64,000 bases of DNA from Stigonema ocellatum SAG 48.90 = DSM 106950. Its GTDB lineage: Bacteria; Cyanobacteriota; Cyanobacteriia; Cyanobacteriales; Nostocaceae. The stretch covers positions 3,349 through 67,348 of the forward strand of contig JADQBA010000035.1 in the NCBI GenBank assembly GCA_016903675.1, given 5' to 3'. The notes beneath the pieces are model-generated. The model ran no database searches, was not told the DNA's origin, and saw only the letters and a list, made by a program, of their open reading frames with translations. Below, piece by piece: positions 9,433 to 16,367 of this stretch (its first letter is position 1; the number at the start of each line of letters is the position of its first letter). The translations under genes and the position numbers were made by a program.

Positions 9433-9795
9433 ATGAAAAGAATTTTCTCAAGTTTAACGCAAGGATTCTGCCAAAGGATTTTTGCTTTAGGGTTGATGCT
9501 TTTAATTAGCCTGTCCAGTTCTTTCTTTTTTGTTCAACAGCCTGGCTATGCAGCCATCTCCCCAGCTAACCAACTGACACCCGAAAACAAAGTTGACCGC
9601 GCTTACGAATACGGCGAAGCTGCTGGTTTTGAAGAACAGAAAAGAGAAGACGCTTATGAAAAAGCTATAAAAGACTCTGAAAGTCCGCAAACTTTGGAGA
9701 AGGCTTACGAAAGGAATTTGAAAGCTGAAAAAGTTCAAGAGCCAAATATCCTCGAAAAGGCTGAAGAATTGATTCAAAATGTGACTGGCAAATAA
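9433..9795 (+). CDS. Small exported hypothetical protein
   Basis: A 120-residue protein not assigned to a family. The N-terminus is a clear signal peptide: basic MKRIFSSLTQGFCQR, then hydrophobic IFALGLMLLISLSSSFFFV, with likely cleavage after GYAA. The mature part is highly charged and probably helical (KVDRAYEYGEAAGFEEQKRED), with repeated AYE/EKA words. The start is supported by the Shine-Dalgarno-like AGGAGGG at 9419-9425. It is probably periplasmic or thylakoid-lumenal; function unknown. Confidence 0.7.
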   Translation: MKRIFSSLTQGFCQRIFALGLMLLISLSSSFFFVQQPGYAAISPANQLTPENKVDRAYEYGEAAGFEEQKREDAYEKAIKDSESPQTLEKAYERNLKAEKVQEPNILEKAEELIQNVTGK

Positions 9796-9880
9796 AAGTA
9801 CGGGGAGATGTTAGTAGGGGCACTCTTGCCTTGTGCCCGATACATCCGCTACGTAATCGGTTGCCAGAACTACCCACCAC

Positions 9881-9925
9881 CAATACGGTTTCTGCTGCCA
9901 CAAGGTGCTTATCCGAACCGTATTG
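9881..9925. repeat. CAATACGG palindromic repeat, copy 1
   Basis: Starts CAATACGGTT and ends CCGAACCGTATTG, with GGTGCTTATCC inside. A longer member with the same ends lies at 29075-29152. Related sequence (CAATACAGTTCGGTTA) occurs at about 9368. Confidence 0.65.
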
Positions 9926-10106
9926 ACGCCACACCCATTTTCAAAGAAGCAAAACTTGATGCTTTAGTCAAGTCATTTCAAATAAAGTTAGCTAACATAA
10001 TAGACATATCACAATAGCTTAGTAACCAAGTGCAGTAGGTATTTATTTTCCTGCTGCATTTCTTTTTCATCGTCTGCGCGACCAGGCTTGAGTTATTCGG
10101 AATGAT

Positions 10107-10336
10107 ATAGGACTTACGCATTGACAGACATAACTAACTGTGGATTACCTCTCGTTCCTGGGCTGCTGCCTTGTAATGCTCTTATGTCCTAAGGAGCCTC
10201 CCGGTTTGACGGGAGGCTCTGCCTAAGAGCGATCGCATTCTGTGGCAGCAGCCCAGGAACGAGGCAGGACAAGACTTTTCTCTTCACAATCTTGCTAAGC
10301 ACATGATAATAAATTTGTAAAGTGCGTAAGTCCTAT
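10107..10336. mobile_element. MITE-like element with AGGACTTACGCA ends, copy 1
   Basis: A 230-base non-coding element with 14-base perfect terminal inverted repeats, ATAGGACTTACGCA and TGCGTAAGTCCTAT. Inside are CTCGTTCCTGGGCTGCTGCC pairing with GGCAGCAGCCCAGGAACGAG, and GAGCCTCCCGG...GGGAGGCTC. The whole can fold into a nested cruciform or RNA hairpin. A second copy at 50066-50290 has diverged in the middle but keeps the ends and the overall fold. Confidence 0.85.
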
Positions 10337-10377
10337 GATCAGCCCTTTCAAGGTGCAAGTCGAAAGACTTAGATTTT

Positions 10378-10445
10378 CTACTCACTCGGGGAGACGCGCA
10401 AGGGACGTGTCCTACTCACTCGGGGAGACGCGCAAGGGACGCGTC
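10378..10445. repeat. 34-base tandem duplication
   Basis: Two adjacent 34-base units (10378-10411 and 10412-10445) starting CTACTCACTCGGGGAGACGC and differing at one base. Part of the unit recurs at about 14206 (CTCACTCGGGGAGACGC) upstream of glcF, so it belongs to a dispersed family. Confidence 0.9.
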
Positions 10446-10541
10446 TTCGCGGTTTAAAAATCTTTTTGAACCACGAAGGCGCGAAGAACACGAAGAAGAA
10501 ATGAGGTAATTTATATGTGTGTTTATGAGTAATCATATTGT

Positions 10542-11066
10542 ATGGGTAACTACTTTAACTGGAAATCTCTGCTTCCCTCCATTACCATGACGACCATCGC
10601 AGTTGGGTTAGTCTTCAATAACCCAGTCAATCAGAGGGTTAATGCTCAACAGGCAAAATCTCAAGGTTATCAGATATATGTTGATGTTCCAGCAGCAGCA
10701 GGTTGTGTTAACAGTGGCATCGATGTATCGTCTGGTAATATTGTCAAATTTTCAGCATTTGGGGAGGCTACCTATGGTCCTGAAAAAGAATTTGCGAGTG
10801 AGCCAATAACTGATGCAAATGGGAATAGATCTGTGAATGGGGTTGATCTTGGGACAAAGATTGATCCCCATGCAATTTATCCAGGACCTATCGGTGCGCT
10901 GGTAGGTAAAGTCGGCTCAACAGGAAATTACTTTTTCATGGGTCTAGGTGGACAACTTGATATAACTCAGTCAGGAACGTTATTTCTTTGTTATAATGAC
11001 GAGCCAAATAGTTTCTACGATAACAAAGGTGGTTACACGGTTAGCGTTGATGTGCTGTCTGAATAA
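10542..11066 (+). CDS. Exported LecA-like (PA-IL fold) lectin domain protein
   Basis: A 174-residue protein with a signal-like N-terminus (SLLPSITMTTIAVGLVF, cleavage likely after VNAQ) and a beta-sandwich resembling the Pseudomonas galactophilic lectin LecA. Matching features are the opening YVDVPAAAGCVNSGIDVSSG, the GALVGKVGSTGNYFFMG loop, and the C-terminal LFLCYNDEPNSFYDNKGGYT. The last corresponds to the YNDVPGTYGNNSGSF calcium- and sugar-binding segment of LecA, with the Asn-Asp and Asp-Asn positions kept. A calcium-dependent galactose-binding role outside the cytoplasm is inferred from memory of the family, not tested. Confidence 0.65.
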   Translation: MGNYFNWKSLLPSITMTTIAVGLVFNNPVNQRVNAQQAKSQGYQIYVDVPAAAGCVNSGIDVSSGNIVKFSAFGEATYGPEKEFASEPITDANGNRSVNGVDLGTKIDPHAIYPGPIGALVGKVGSTGNYFFMGLGGQLDITQSGTLFLCYNDEPNSFYDNKGGYTVSVDVLSE

Positions 11067-11149
11067 TTGGTAATGAGCGGGCTATTTCCTAAAAGCAACC
11101 CACCCGCTTAAGAATATATTGTACTCAAACCCCTCCTTCAAAAGTAACT

Positions 11150-11920
11150 GTGACAACCCCTTGGATTATTTACCCCAAACCTAATCCCAAAACGTATCTG
11201 CGCTTATTCTGCTTTCCTTACGCGGGTGCTGGTGCCTCTATTTTTCGGACTTGGTCTGCCCAATTACCGCAGGAGATTGAAGTCTATTCCGTGCAACTCC
11301 CAGGACGGGAAAGCCGGATGAAAGAACCCCTCTTCACGGACCTTGTGCCTCTGATTGACTCGTTGATCCCAGCCATCCAGCCGCATCTAGACCTTCCCTT
11401 TGTCTTCTTCGGTCACAGTATGGGAGGGCTACTCAGCTTTGAAGTCGCTCGTCAGCTTCGCCGATTACAACACCCAATTCCATTGCATCTGTTCATTTCT
11501 GGCCGCCGTGCTCCCCAACTAAGAGCGTTAGATCCACCAATTCATCAACTTCCCGACGCTGAATTCTTGGAGGCATTGAGTCGCTACAATGGTACACCAG
11601 AGAATGTGTTGCAAAATGTTGAATTAATGAATCTGTTCCTGCCCATACTGCGAGCAGATCTTGCCATTAATGAAACCTATGTGTACCATCCTGAAACTCC
11701 ACTGGATTGTTCTTTATCTGTCTTTGGAGGACTACAGGATGACAGAGTGAGTCGTGACTCTCTTGCTGCGTGGCGCGATCAGACCAATGGCAACTTTTCC
11801 CTACGCATGTTTCTTGGAGATCACTTTTTTCTCAGAAGCCAACAAGGAGAACTCCTACAGGCTATCTCTCAGGATATAGGGCAGATTATCCAACAAAATG
11901 CACGGCAGACAGGGATATAG
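11150..11920 (+). CDS. Type II thioesterase (GrsT/SrfD-like)
   Basis: An alpha/beta hydrolase of the stand-alone thioesterase group that clears mis-primed carrier proteins of non-ribosomal peptide or polyketide synthases. The sequence shows RLFCFPYAGAGASIFRTW, the nucleophile elbow FFGHSMGG (Ser), VFGGLQDDRV with the acid, and GDHFFL with the catalytic His. The start is GTG 11150. Length 256 is normal for the family. No synthase or carrier-protein assembly line lies in this window, so its partner is elsewhere or it has another acyl-thioester substrate. Its stop codon is the first base triplet of a MITE-like element. Confidence 0.87.
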   Translation: MTTPWIIYPKPNPKTYLRLFCFPYAGAGASIFRTWSAQLPQEIEVYSVQLPGRESRMKEPLFTDLVPLIDSLIPAIQPHLDLPFVFFGHSMGGLLSFEVARQLRRLQHPIPLHLFISGRRAPQLRALDPPIHQLPDAEFLEALSRYNGTPENVLQNVELMNLFLPILRADLAINETYVYHPETPLDCSLSVFGGLQDDRVSRDSLAAWRDQTNGNFSLRMFLGDHFFLRSQQGELLQAISQDIGQIIQQNARQTGI

Positions 11921-12044
11921 TAGTCTGGCAAGTCAACTTTGATGGGTTTGTAGTAGTCCTGAGTCCTCGTATTTTTGAGGACTCAGGACTACTACGAAAA
12001 AATCATCACAAACCAAGCTTTCGTTCGGTTGATAGACCACTAGG
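11918..12044 (-). mobile_element. MITE-like element with TAGTAGTCTGGCAA end, copy 2
   Basis: Inverted copy of the element at 8012-8133. It opens TAGTAGTCTGGCAAGTC and closes GGTTGATAGACCACTAGG, so the two ends are imperfect inverted repeats. The central palindrome GTAGTAGTCCTGAGTCCTC / GAGGACTCAGGACTACTAC is perfect here. Its first bases provide the TAG stop of the thioesterase gene, so it inserted at or within the 3' end of that gene. Confidence 0.85.
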
Positions 12045-12066
12045 CAATAAGGTTCGGTCACCCAAC

Positions 12067-12092
12067 TGAATCACCCATTTGGGTGATTTTCA
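12067..12092 (+). terminator. Hairpin with short T run
   Basis: AATCACCCA (12069-12077) pairs with TGGGTGATT (12080-12088), followed by TT and then mixed sequence. It could terminate read-through from the thioesterase side. The T run is short, so this is tentative. Confidence 0.4.
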
Positions 12093-12181
12093 AGAATCCT
12101 GAGAATTTCTCCTCAATCAATTCAGGAGACTTGTCATTTCGGTTTGTAGATATCTGATGTGAACAACTGAGGATAAATAAT

Positions 12182-12595
12182 ATGAACCGTACAATCTTAT
12201 TCTTAGCTAGCTTACCCTTGATGGCTGCGACTTTCACATCTGTAGTCACAAAACCTGCCTTTGCTGGAGTACTTAACAGTGAACCCTCACGCCCTATGCA
12301 ATTAGCACAAAGAATCGTGTGTCCTGAAGAGAATCCACATCAGTTCGTCCATGCCGAAACGGATCATTTTGACGTTTATATTTGCGGCAGGGATCTTCCT
12401 CATATTTACATCAGTATACCTAACAATGGCGTTGGTGGAATCACTCTACCTCTTGACTACGCTAGGGATTACACTTTCATTGCTATGAACGACGATTACC
12501 GTGATAGTTACCGCTATGTCCTCAGCCGTCATCGGCTAGAAGTGATTCGCAATGGGAGAACAATTTTGAGCGAAAGAGCCACATGGACGTGGTAA
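12182..12595 (+). CDS. Small exported hypothetical protein, paralogue A
   Basis: A 137-residue exported protein of unknown family. The signal peptide is MNRTILFLASLPLMAATF with cleavage likely after AFA. The mature domain shares a pattern with the product at 37987-38370: FVHAET-x-x-FD-x-YICGR-x-x-P, then GITLPL, then YRYVL near the end. Cys in CPEEN and in YICGR are kept in both and could form a disulfide. The two genes are paralogues about 26 kb apart on opposite strands. Function unknown. Confidence 0.7.
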   Translation: MNRTILFLASLPLMAATFTSVVTKPAFAGVLNSEPSRPMQLAQRIVCPEENPHQFVHAETDHFDVYICGRDLPHIYISIPNNGVGGITLPLDYARDYTFIAMNDDYRDSYRYVLSRHRLEVIRNGRTILSERATWTW

Positions 12596-12710
12596 TAAAA
12601 ATGCATAAGCTCATGTGCGTACTTATTCTCGTTTGGACCGTCATTTGTCATTAATCATTTGTGAATATAAAGGACAAATGACTATTGATAAGTAACAGTC
12701 CTTCACGAGG

Positions 12711-12794
12711 ATATAACAATCCTAAATCAATTACAAACACCTCCCCCTTGTCCCCCTTGTCCCCTTGTCCCGATCTTAAATGGAAGGCTATATA
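12711..12794. repeat. ATAGCAATCCTA-type element with CCCCTTGT units
   Basis: Begins ATATAACAATCCTAAATCAA, contains CACCTCCCCCTTGTCCCCC with repeats of CCCCTTGT, and ends GATCTTAAATGGAAGGCTATAT. It is one of several elements with TATAGCAATCCTA-type inverted ends around a short tandem core (others at 15931-16025, 16231-16338, 62191-62296). Confidence 0.7.
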
Positions 12795-12807
12795 ATGGGG
12801 GGTTTTT

Positions 12808-14160
12808 CTAAACCTCCAGCTTGACACCCCTAATAGAATAATCCAACAACTCCATAGGGTGTATGATAGAAATTTTCTTACCCTGCGATCGCAAATGCTT
12901 GCTAATTTGCAAACTACAACCAGGATTAGCAGAAGCGATTAAATCAGCACCAGTGTTTAGCAAATTCTGCACTTTTTGCTGACCCAATTCCTCAGCAACT
13001 TCCGGTTGCAGCATATTGTAGACCCCAGCACTACCACAACACAAAGCTGCATCTACTGGTTCGCGCAACTTCACCCCTGGAATTTGCCGTAATATCTGAC
13101 GCGGTTGCACACTAATCTTTTGTCCATGCAACAAATGACAAGCATCTTGATACACCAAAGTCAACGGTTGATCAGAAATGGGCGACAGTTTCGCTGTTAA
13201 ACCAACACTTGCCAAAAACTCTTGCACATCTTTTACCTTCGCTGCAAATTCCTTTGCTTTTTCCCCATATTTCGGGTCATCTTCTAAAATGTGACCGTAC
13301 TCTTTCAAAGTATGACCGCACCCAGCAGCATTAATAATCACCGCATCGACACCAGTATCCGCAAAACTATCAATCATCTGCCTTGCCAAAACCTTCGCTT
13401 GTTCGGTTTGTCCTTGATGTTCAGGAAGCGCCGCACAACACCCTTGACTTTTAGGAATCACAACCTCACAACCATTCGCCGTTAAAACCCGCACCGTCGC
13501 TTCATTCACAGGGGAAAAAAACAGCCGTTGTACACATCCCAAAATCATCCCAACTCGGTAGCGTTTCTTACCTTGCGCCGGAATAACATCCGGAAAATGA
13601 TCTTGAAATGATTTCAAACTAATTTCCGGCAAAATAGACTCCATCGCCGCCAAACGGGGAGATATGCGAAGCAATCCAGTGGCACGCACCAGTTTTGACA
13701 AACCCAACTTTTGATAAACCCACAAAGGTGCCAGAAAAACTCGTAACCGCTGAGGATAAGGAAACAGAGAAAATATCAACTTGCGCAACAGCCGATCCCA
13801 CAAACTACGCGGATAATTCCTTTCAATCTGGTGACGAGTTGCAGAAATCAACTTGTCATACTGTACACCAGAAGGACAAGTCGTCACACAAGCAAGACAC
13901 CCCAAACAAGAATCAAAATGTTGTGCTGTTGCCGTATTCAGCGGAATTTCACCCTCATTAATGGCATCCATCAAATAAATGCGCCCTCGCGGAGAATCCA
14001 TCTCCTTACCAATCACCCTATAACTAGGACAATTCGCCAGACAAAACCCACAGTGAACACAAGTATCAATCAACTTCGGTTCAGGCGGACGACTCCCATC
14101 AAACCCAGTCAAATCACTCAAAGAAGCTGGCTTATTTCCAGTATTTTCTGAAACTTGCAT
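12808..14160 (-). CDS. glcF: Glycolate oxidase iron-sulfur subunit
   Basis: Electron-transfer subunit of the membrane-associated glycolate dehydrogenase, which oxidises glycolate to glyoxylate in photorespiration. Two 4Fe-4S motifs lie near residues 34-95: CVHCGFCLANCPSY and CLGCLACVTTCPSG. The C-terminal half has two CCG domains (CCAALPEH, CCGSAGVYN) with the associated GCGHTL and NPGC segments. Length 450 is normal. It lies downstream of glcE on the same strand, separated by 113 bases containing a GGGGAGACGC repeat, so co-transcription is likely. The FAD subunit GlcD is not in the window. Confidence 0.9.
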   Translation of the reverse strand: MQVSENTGNKPASLSDLTGFDGSRPPEPKLIDTCVHCGFCLANCPSYRVIGKEMDSPRGRIYLMDAINEGEIPLNTATAQHFDSCLGCLACVTTCPSGVQYDKLISATRHQIERNYPRSLWDRLLRKLIFSLFPYPQRLRVFLAPLWVYQKLGLSKLVRATGLLRISPRLAAMESILPEISLKSFQDHFPDVIPAQGKKRYRVGMILGCVQRLFFSPVNEATVRVLTANGCEVVIPKSQGCCAALPEHQGQTEQAKVLARQMIDSFADTGVDAVIINAAGCGHTLKEYGHILEDDPKYGEKAKEFAAKVKDVQEFLASVGLTAKLSPISDQPLTLVYQDACHLLHGQKISVQPRQILRQIPGVKLREPVDAALCCGSAGVYNMLQPEVAEELGQQKVQNLLNTGADLIASANPGCSLQISKHLRSQGKKISIIHPMELLDYSIRGVKLEV

Positions 14161-14273
14161 AATTTTTTTATTCTCTTCTCTTTATCTTCTCTTGGCGTCC
14201 TTCTCACTCGGGGAGACGCTGCGCGTTCGTCGTCAGACGTGGCGTCAGCCAAGGCGTCTTGGCGGTTCGTTAC

Positions 14274-15560
14274 CTAAATCCCACCCACAAAACGACCAGG
14301 ACTTAAAATATGTCCCGCATCAAACTGTTCCTTTATCAGACGCATTAACGGCAAAGCATTGCCAGTGTAGCCCCAAACATCCAGTTGTTGCTTAACCCTT
14401 ACAGGTGCTTCCAAAATGCTCAAAAATCCCCCACCAGAAACCAACTCATTTCGCATCTGCACAACCTGCTTTTGACTATCCAACTGCAACACACCTAAAC
14501 CACTACCAATGTGAATCAAACCCATGGAAACTTGAGTCAAAACCTCAACAGCAGCAGTAGGTAACACTCCTATTTTGCATGTAATTCCAGACTCGCTGGT
14601 AGGAGAATGTATTTGTTCTCCCAATATGCGCCATAGTTCAGCATCATCAGATGCTGAATAAATCACCCCATCCAAACCGAGTTGCTGTCCTACTTCCAAC
14701 AGTCGGGTTGACTGTTCTTTGACACTCTGGGCAATACTTTGGAAGCGAGCAATTAATCCCAGTCCCCTACCCAACCCCAAGCTAGACACCAGTTGAGTTG
14801 AAAGCAAATCAGCTTGGGTTGGTGTTAACGCAGAACCTCTGAGGGTGTCAGCCGCTTGGGATATCGCTTTTGGCCCACCAGTAAGCACAACTGTACCCCA
14901 TATCTCTGGCATGGGATAAACGCGAAACGTCACTTGACTTATAACCCCTAATGTGCCATAGGAGCCAGTAAACAACTTCATCAAGTCGTACCCGGCAACA
15001 TTTTTTACCACTCGCCCCCCAGCCTTGGCGATTTGTCCATCAGCACGCACAAAAGTAATGCCTAGTAGTTGGTCACGTACACTACCATAACGTTGTCTTA
15101 GTGAGCCTGTATCACCAGTGGCGACAATACCGCCTATAGTCGCTGATAGGAGTGCAGTAGGGTCGAGGGCGAGAAATTGTCTGCTATTTGCCAATATGGC
15201 TTGAAGATGAGAGAACTTCATCCCAGCTTCTACCGTGACAGTCAAATCACCCACAGCATGTTCCACCAGTTGATTGATGCGTTCTGTACTCACTACAACA
15301 TCAATATCTTTGGCTAAGCCACCCCAGTTGAGTTTACTACCACTACCGCAGGGTAAGACACGCCACCTGTTACGGTGAGCTTGGGCCATGACCGCAGCTA
15401 ATTGCTGAGTAGTTTGGGGATAGACGATACAAGTGGGAGCTTTTTGGGGATCAATTGCCCCTAGTATAACTTTTTGTTGGCTAGCTGGTATATTTTCCCA
15501 AAGACATATGAAATTTTTATCGCCGACGATAGATCCAAGACAAGAAGCGATCGCTTTCAT
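14274..15560 (-). CDS. glcE: Glycolate oxidase FAD-binding subunit
   Basis: FAD-binding PCMH/VAO-type subunit that accompanies GlcF in glycolate oxidase. The FAD-binding core is LPCGSGSKLNWGGLAKDIDV, then TVEAGMKFSHLQAIL, DPTALLSATIGGIVATGDTG and GGRVVKNVAGYDLMKLFTGS, the last diagnostic for GlcD/GlcE. The C-terminus HILSPGRFVGG is the family ending. At 428 residues it is slightly longer than E. coli GlcE. It is first in a probable glcE-glcF pair; the upstream 800 bases hold repeats and presumably the promoter. Confidence 0.88.
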   Translation of the reverse strand: MKAIASCLGSIVGDKNFICLWENIPASQQKVILGAIDPQKAPTCIVYPQTTQQLAAVMAQAHRNRWRVLPCGSGSKLNWGGLAKDIDVVVSTERINQLVEHAVGDLTVTVEAGMKFSHLQAILANSRQFLALDPTALLSATIGGIVATGDTGSLRQRYGSVRDQLLGITFVRADGQIAKAGGRVVKNVAGYDLMKLFTGSYGTLGVISQVTFRVYPMPEIWGTVVLTGGPKAISQAADTLRGSALTPTQADLLSTQLVSSLGLGRGLGLIARFQSIAQSVKEQSTRLLEVGQQLGLDGVIYSASDDAELWRILGEQIHSPTSESGITCKIGVLPTAAVEVLTQVSMGLIHIGSGLGVLQLDSQKQVVQMRNELVSGGGFLSILEAPVRVKQQLDVWGYTGNALPLMRLIKEQFDAGHILSPGRFVGGI

Positions 15561-15930
15561 CAGTTTTTTTTAACTTCCTAAATCTACTTTACTAGTTAAT
15601 TTCACAGAAAAAGCATTGTTGGTTGACCCCAAACACCACATAACAATCCACCATTCCCCTTCATAAAAGCTGATTAAGTATTAACCACGAGGCGATCGCA
15701 TCAAGTTTGACTTAATCTAGCAAAAGGAAACACTCATCTACCAATTCCTTACTGTAAGGGAGTTGGAATTAGTTAGTTGTTAGTAGAACAGCCAACAATT
15801 ATCAACTATAGCAGCCCTACTTGATTCCTGAAATCATTAGTAGGTAAGGCTTTAGCCGACCATTCCCAGGTTTGGTGGGCATTGCCCTACCAACAAAATC
15901 ATCCATTGTTCACCAAGGATTTAGAATTGC

Positions 15931-16025
15931 TATAGCCATCCTAAAAGAATTATAAACACCTCTCCCAAGTCCCCCAAGTCCCCCAAGTCCCCCAAGTCCG
16001 GATCTCAAATAGGATTGCTATATAT
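15931..16025. repeat. TATAGCAATCC-type element with CCCCAAGT core
   Basis: Left end TATAGCCATCCTAAAAGAATT, core of four to five CCCCCAAGT units, right end GATCTCAAATAGGATTGCTATA. The inverted ends match the copies at 16231 and 62191; the core unit differs between copies (CCCCAAGT here, CCCCTTGT there). Confidence 0.75.
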
Positions 16026-16230
16026 CAATCTCTATTGTCTGTTAGGGGTTTAACTTCCGACCATTCCCGATCTCAAAGAACAATTCAATCAGATAAATTG
16101 TCAGAGATTTTTTTTCATCCATCAATAGTTTATATGTTTTTTATCAAACAAATATCTTACTTTAACAAAAACAAATTATGCCTTAAGATATTTAAAGTAA
16201 AATTGTAGCAATTATGCATGATTAAACCAA

Positions 16231-16338
16231 TATATAGCAGTCTTAAATGATTCGCGAACATGGAGAAACCCGGTAAATTAGTGCGAAACCGGTTTTCTGA
16301 AGACTAGTCAGTTTGGAATTCAAATAGGATCGCTATAT
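16231..16338. repeat. TATAGCAATCC-type element with a GAAACCGGTTTTC core
   Basis: Left end TATATAGCAGTCTTAAATGA and right end AATTCAAATAGGATCGCTATAT are inverted copies. Inside, GAAACCCGGTAAATTAGTGC and GAAACCGGTTTTC make a hairpin instead of the tandem C-rich core. It lies 30 bases before the possible TTG start of the sensor kinase. Confidence 0.7.
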
Positions 16339-16367
16339 ACAATTCAATAGTAAATGGCACAAAAGGC

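Larger units (their letters stand above)
9796..10541. other. Repeat-filled spacer
   Basis: About 750 bases without a convincing gene. From left to right it contains a CAATACGG...CCGTATTG palindromic element (9881-9925), the long element at 10107-10336, a 34-base tandem duplication (10378-10445), and a GTCTTCGCGGTT / AACCACGAAGGCGCGAAG imperfect inverted repeat (10443-10490). A 69-codon frame at 9808 is read through repeat DNA and was not accepted. Confidence 0.6.
15561..16367. other. Repeat-rich divergent spacer
   Basis: About 800 bases between glcE and the divergent sensor kinase, with no convincing gene. It includes AGTTAGTTGTTAGTAGAACAGC-type short inverted repeats near 15765-15810, a GTGGGCATTGCCC repeat near 15881, and two elements with TATAGCAATCC-type ends (15931-16025 and 16231-16338). 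The AT-rich run 16100-16230 could include the kinase promoter, but no motif can be fixed. Confidence 0.5.

Noticed and set aside
9808..10017. 69-codon plus-strand frame after the small exported protein
   Set aside because: It reads through the CAATACGG palindromic element and has no family features.
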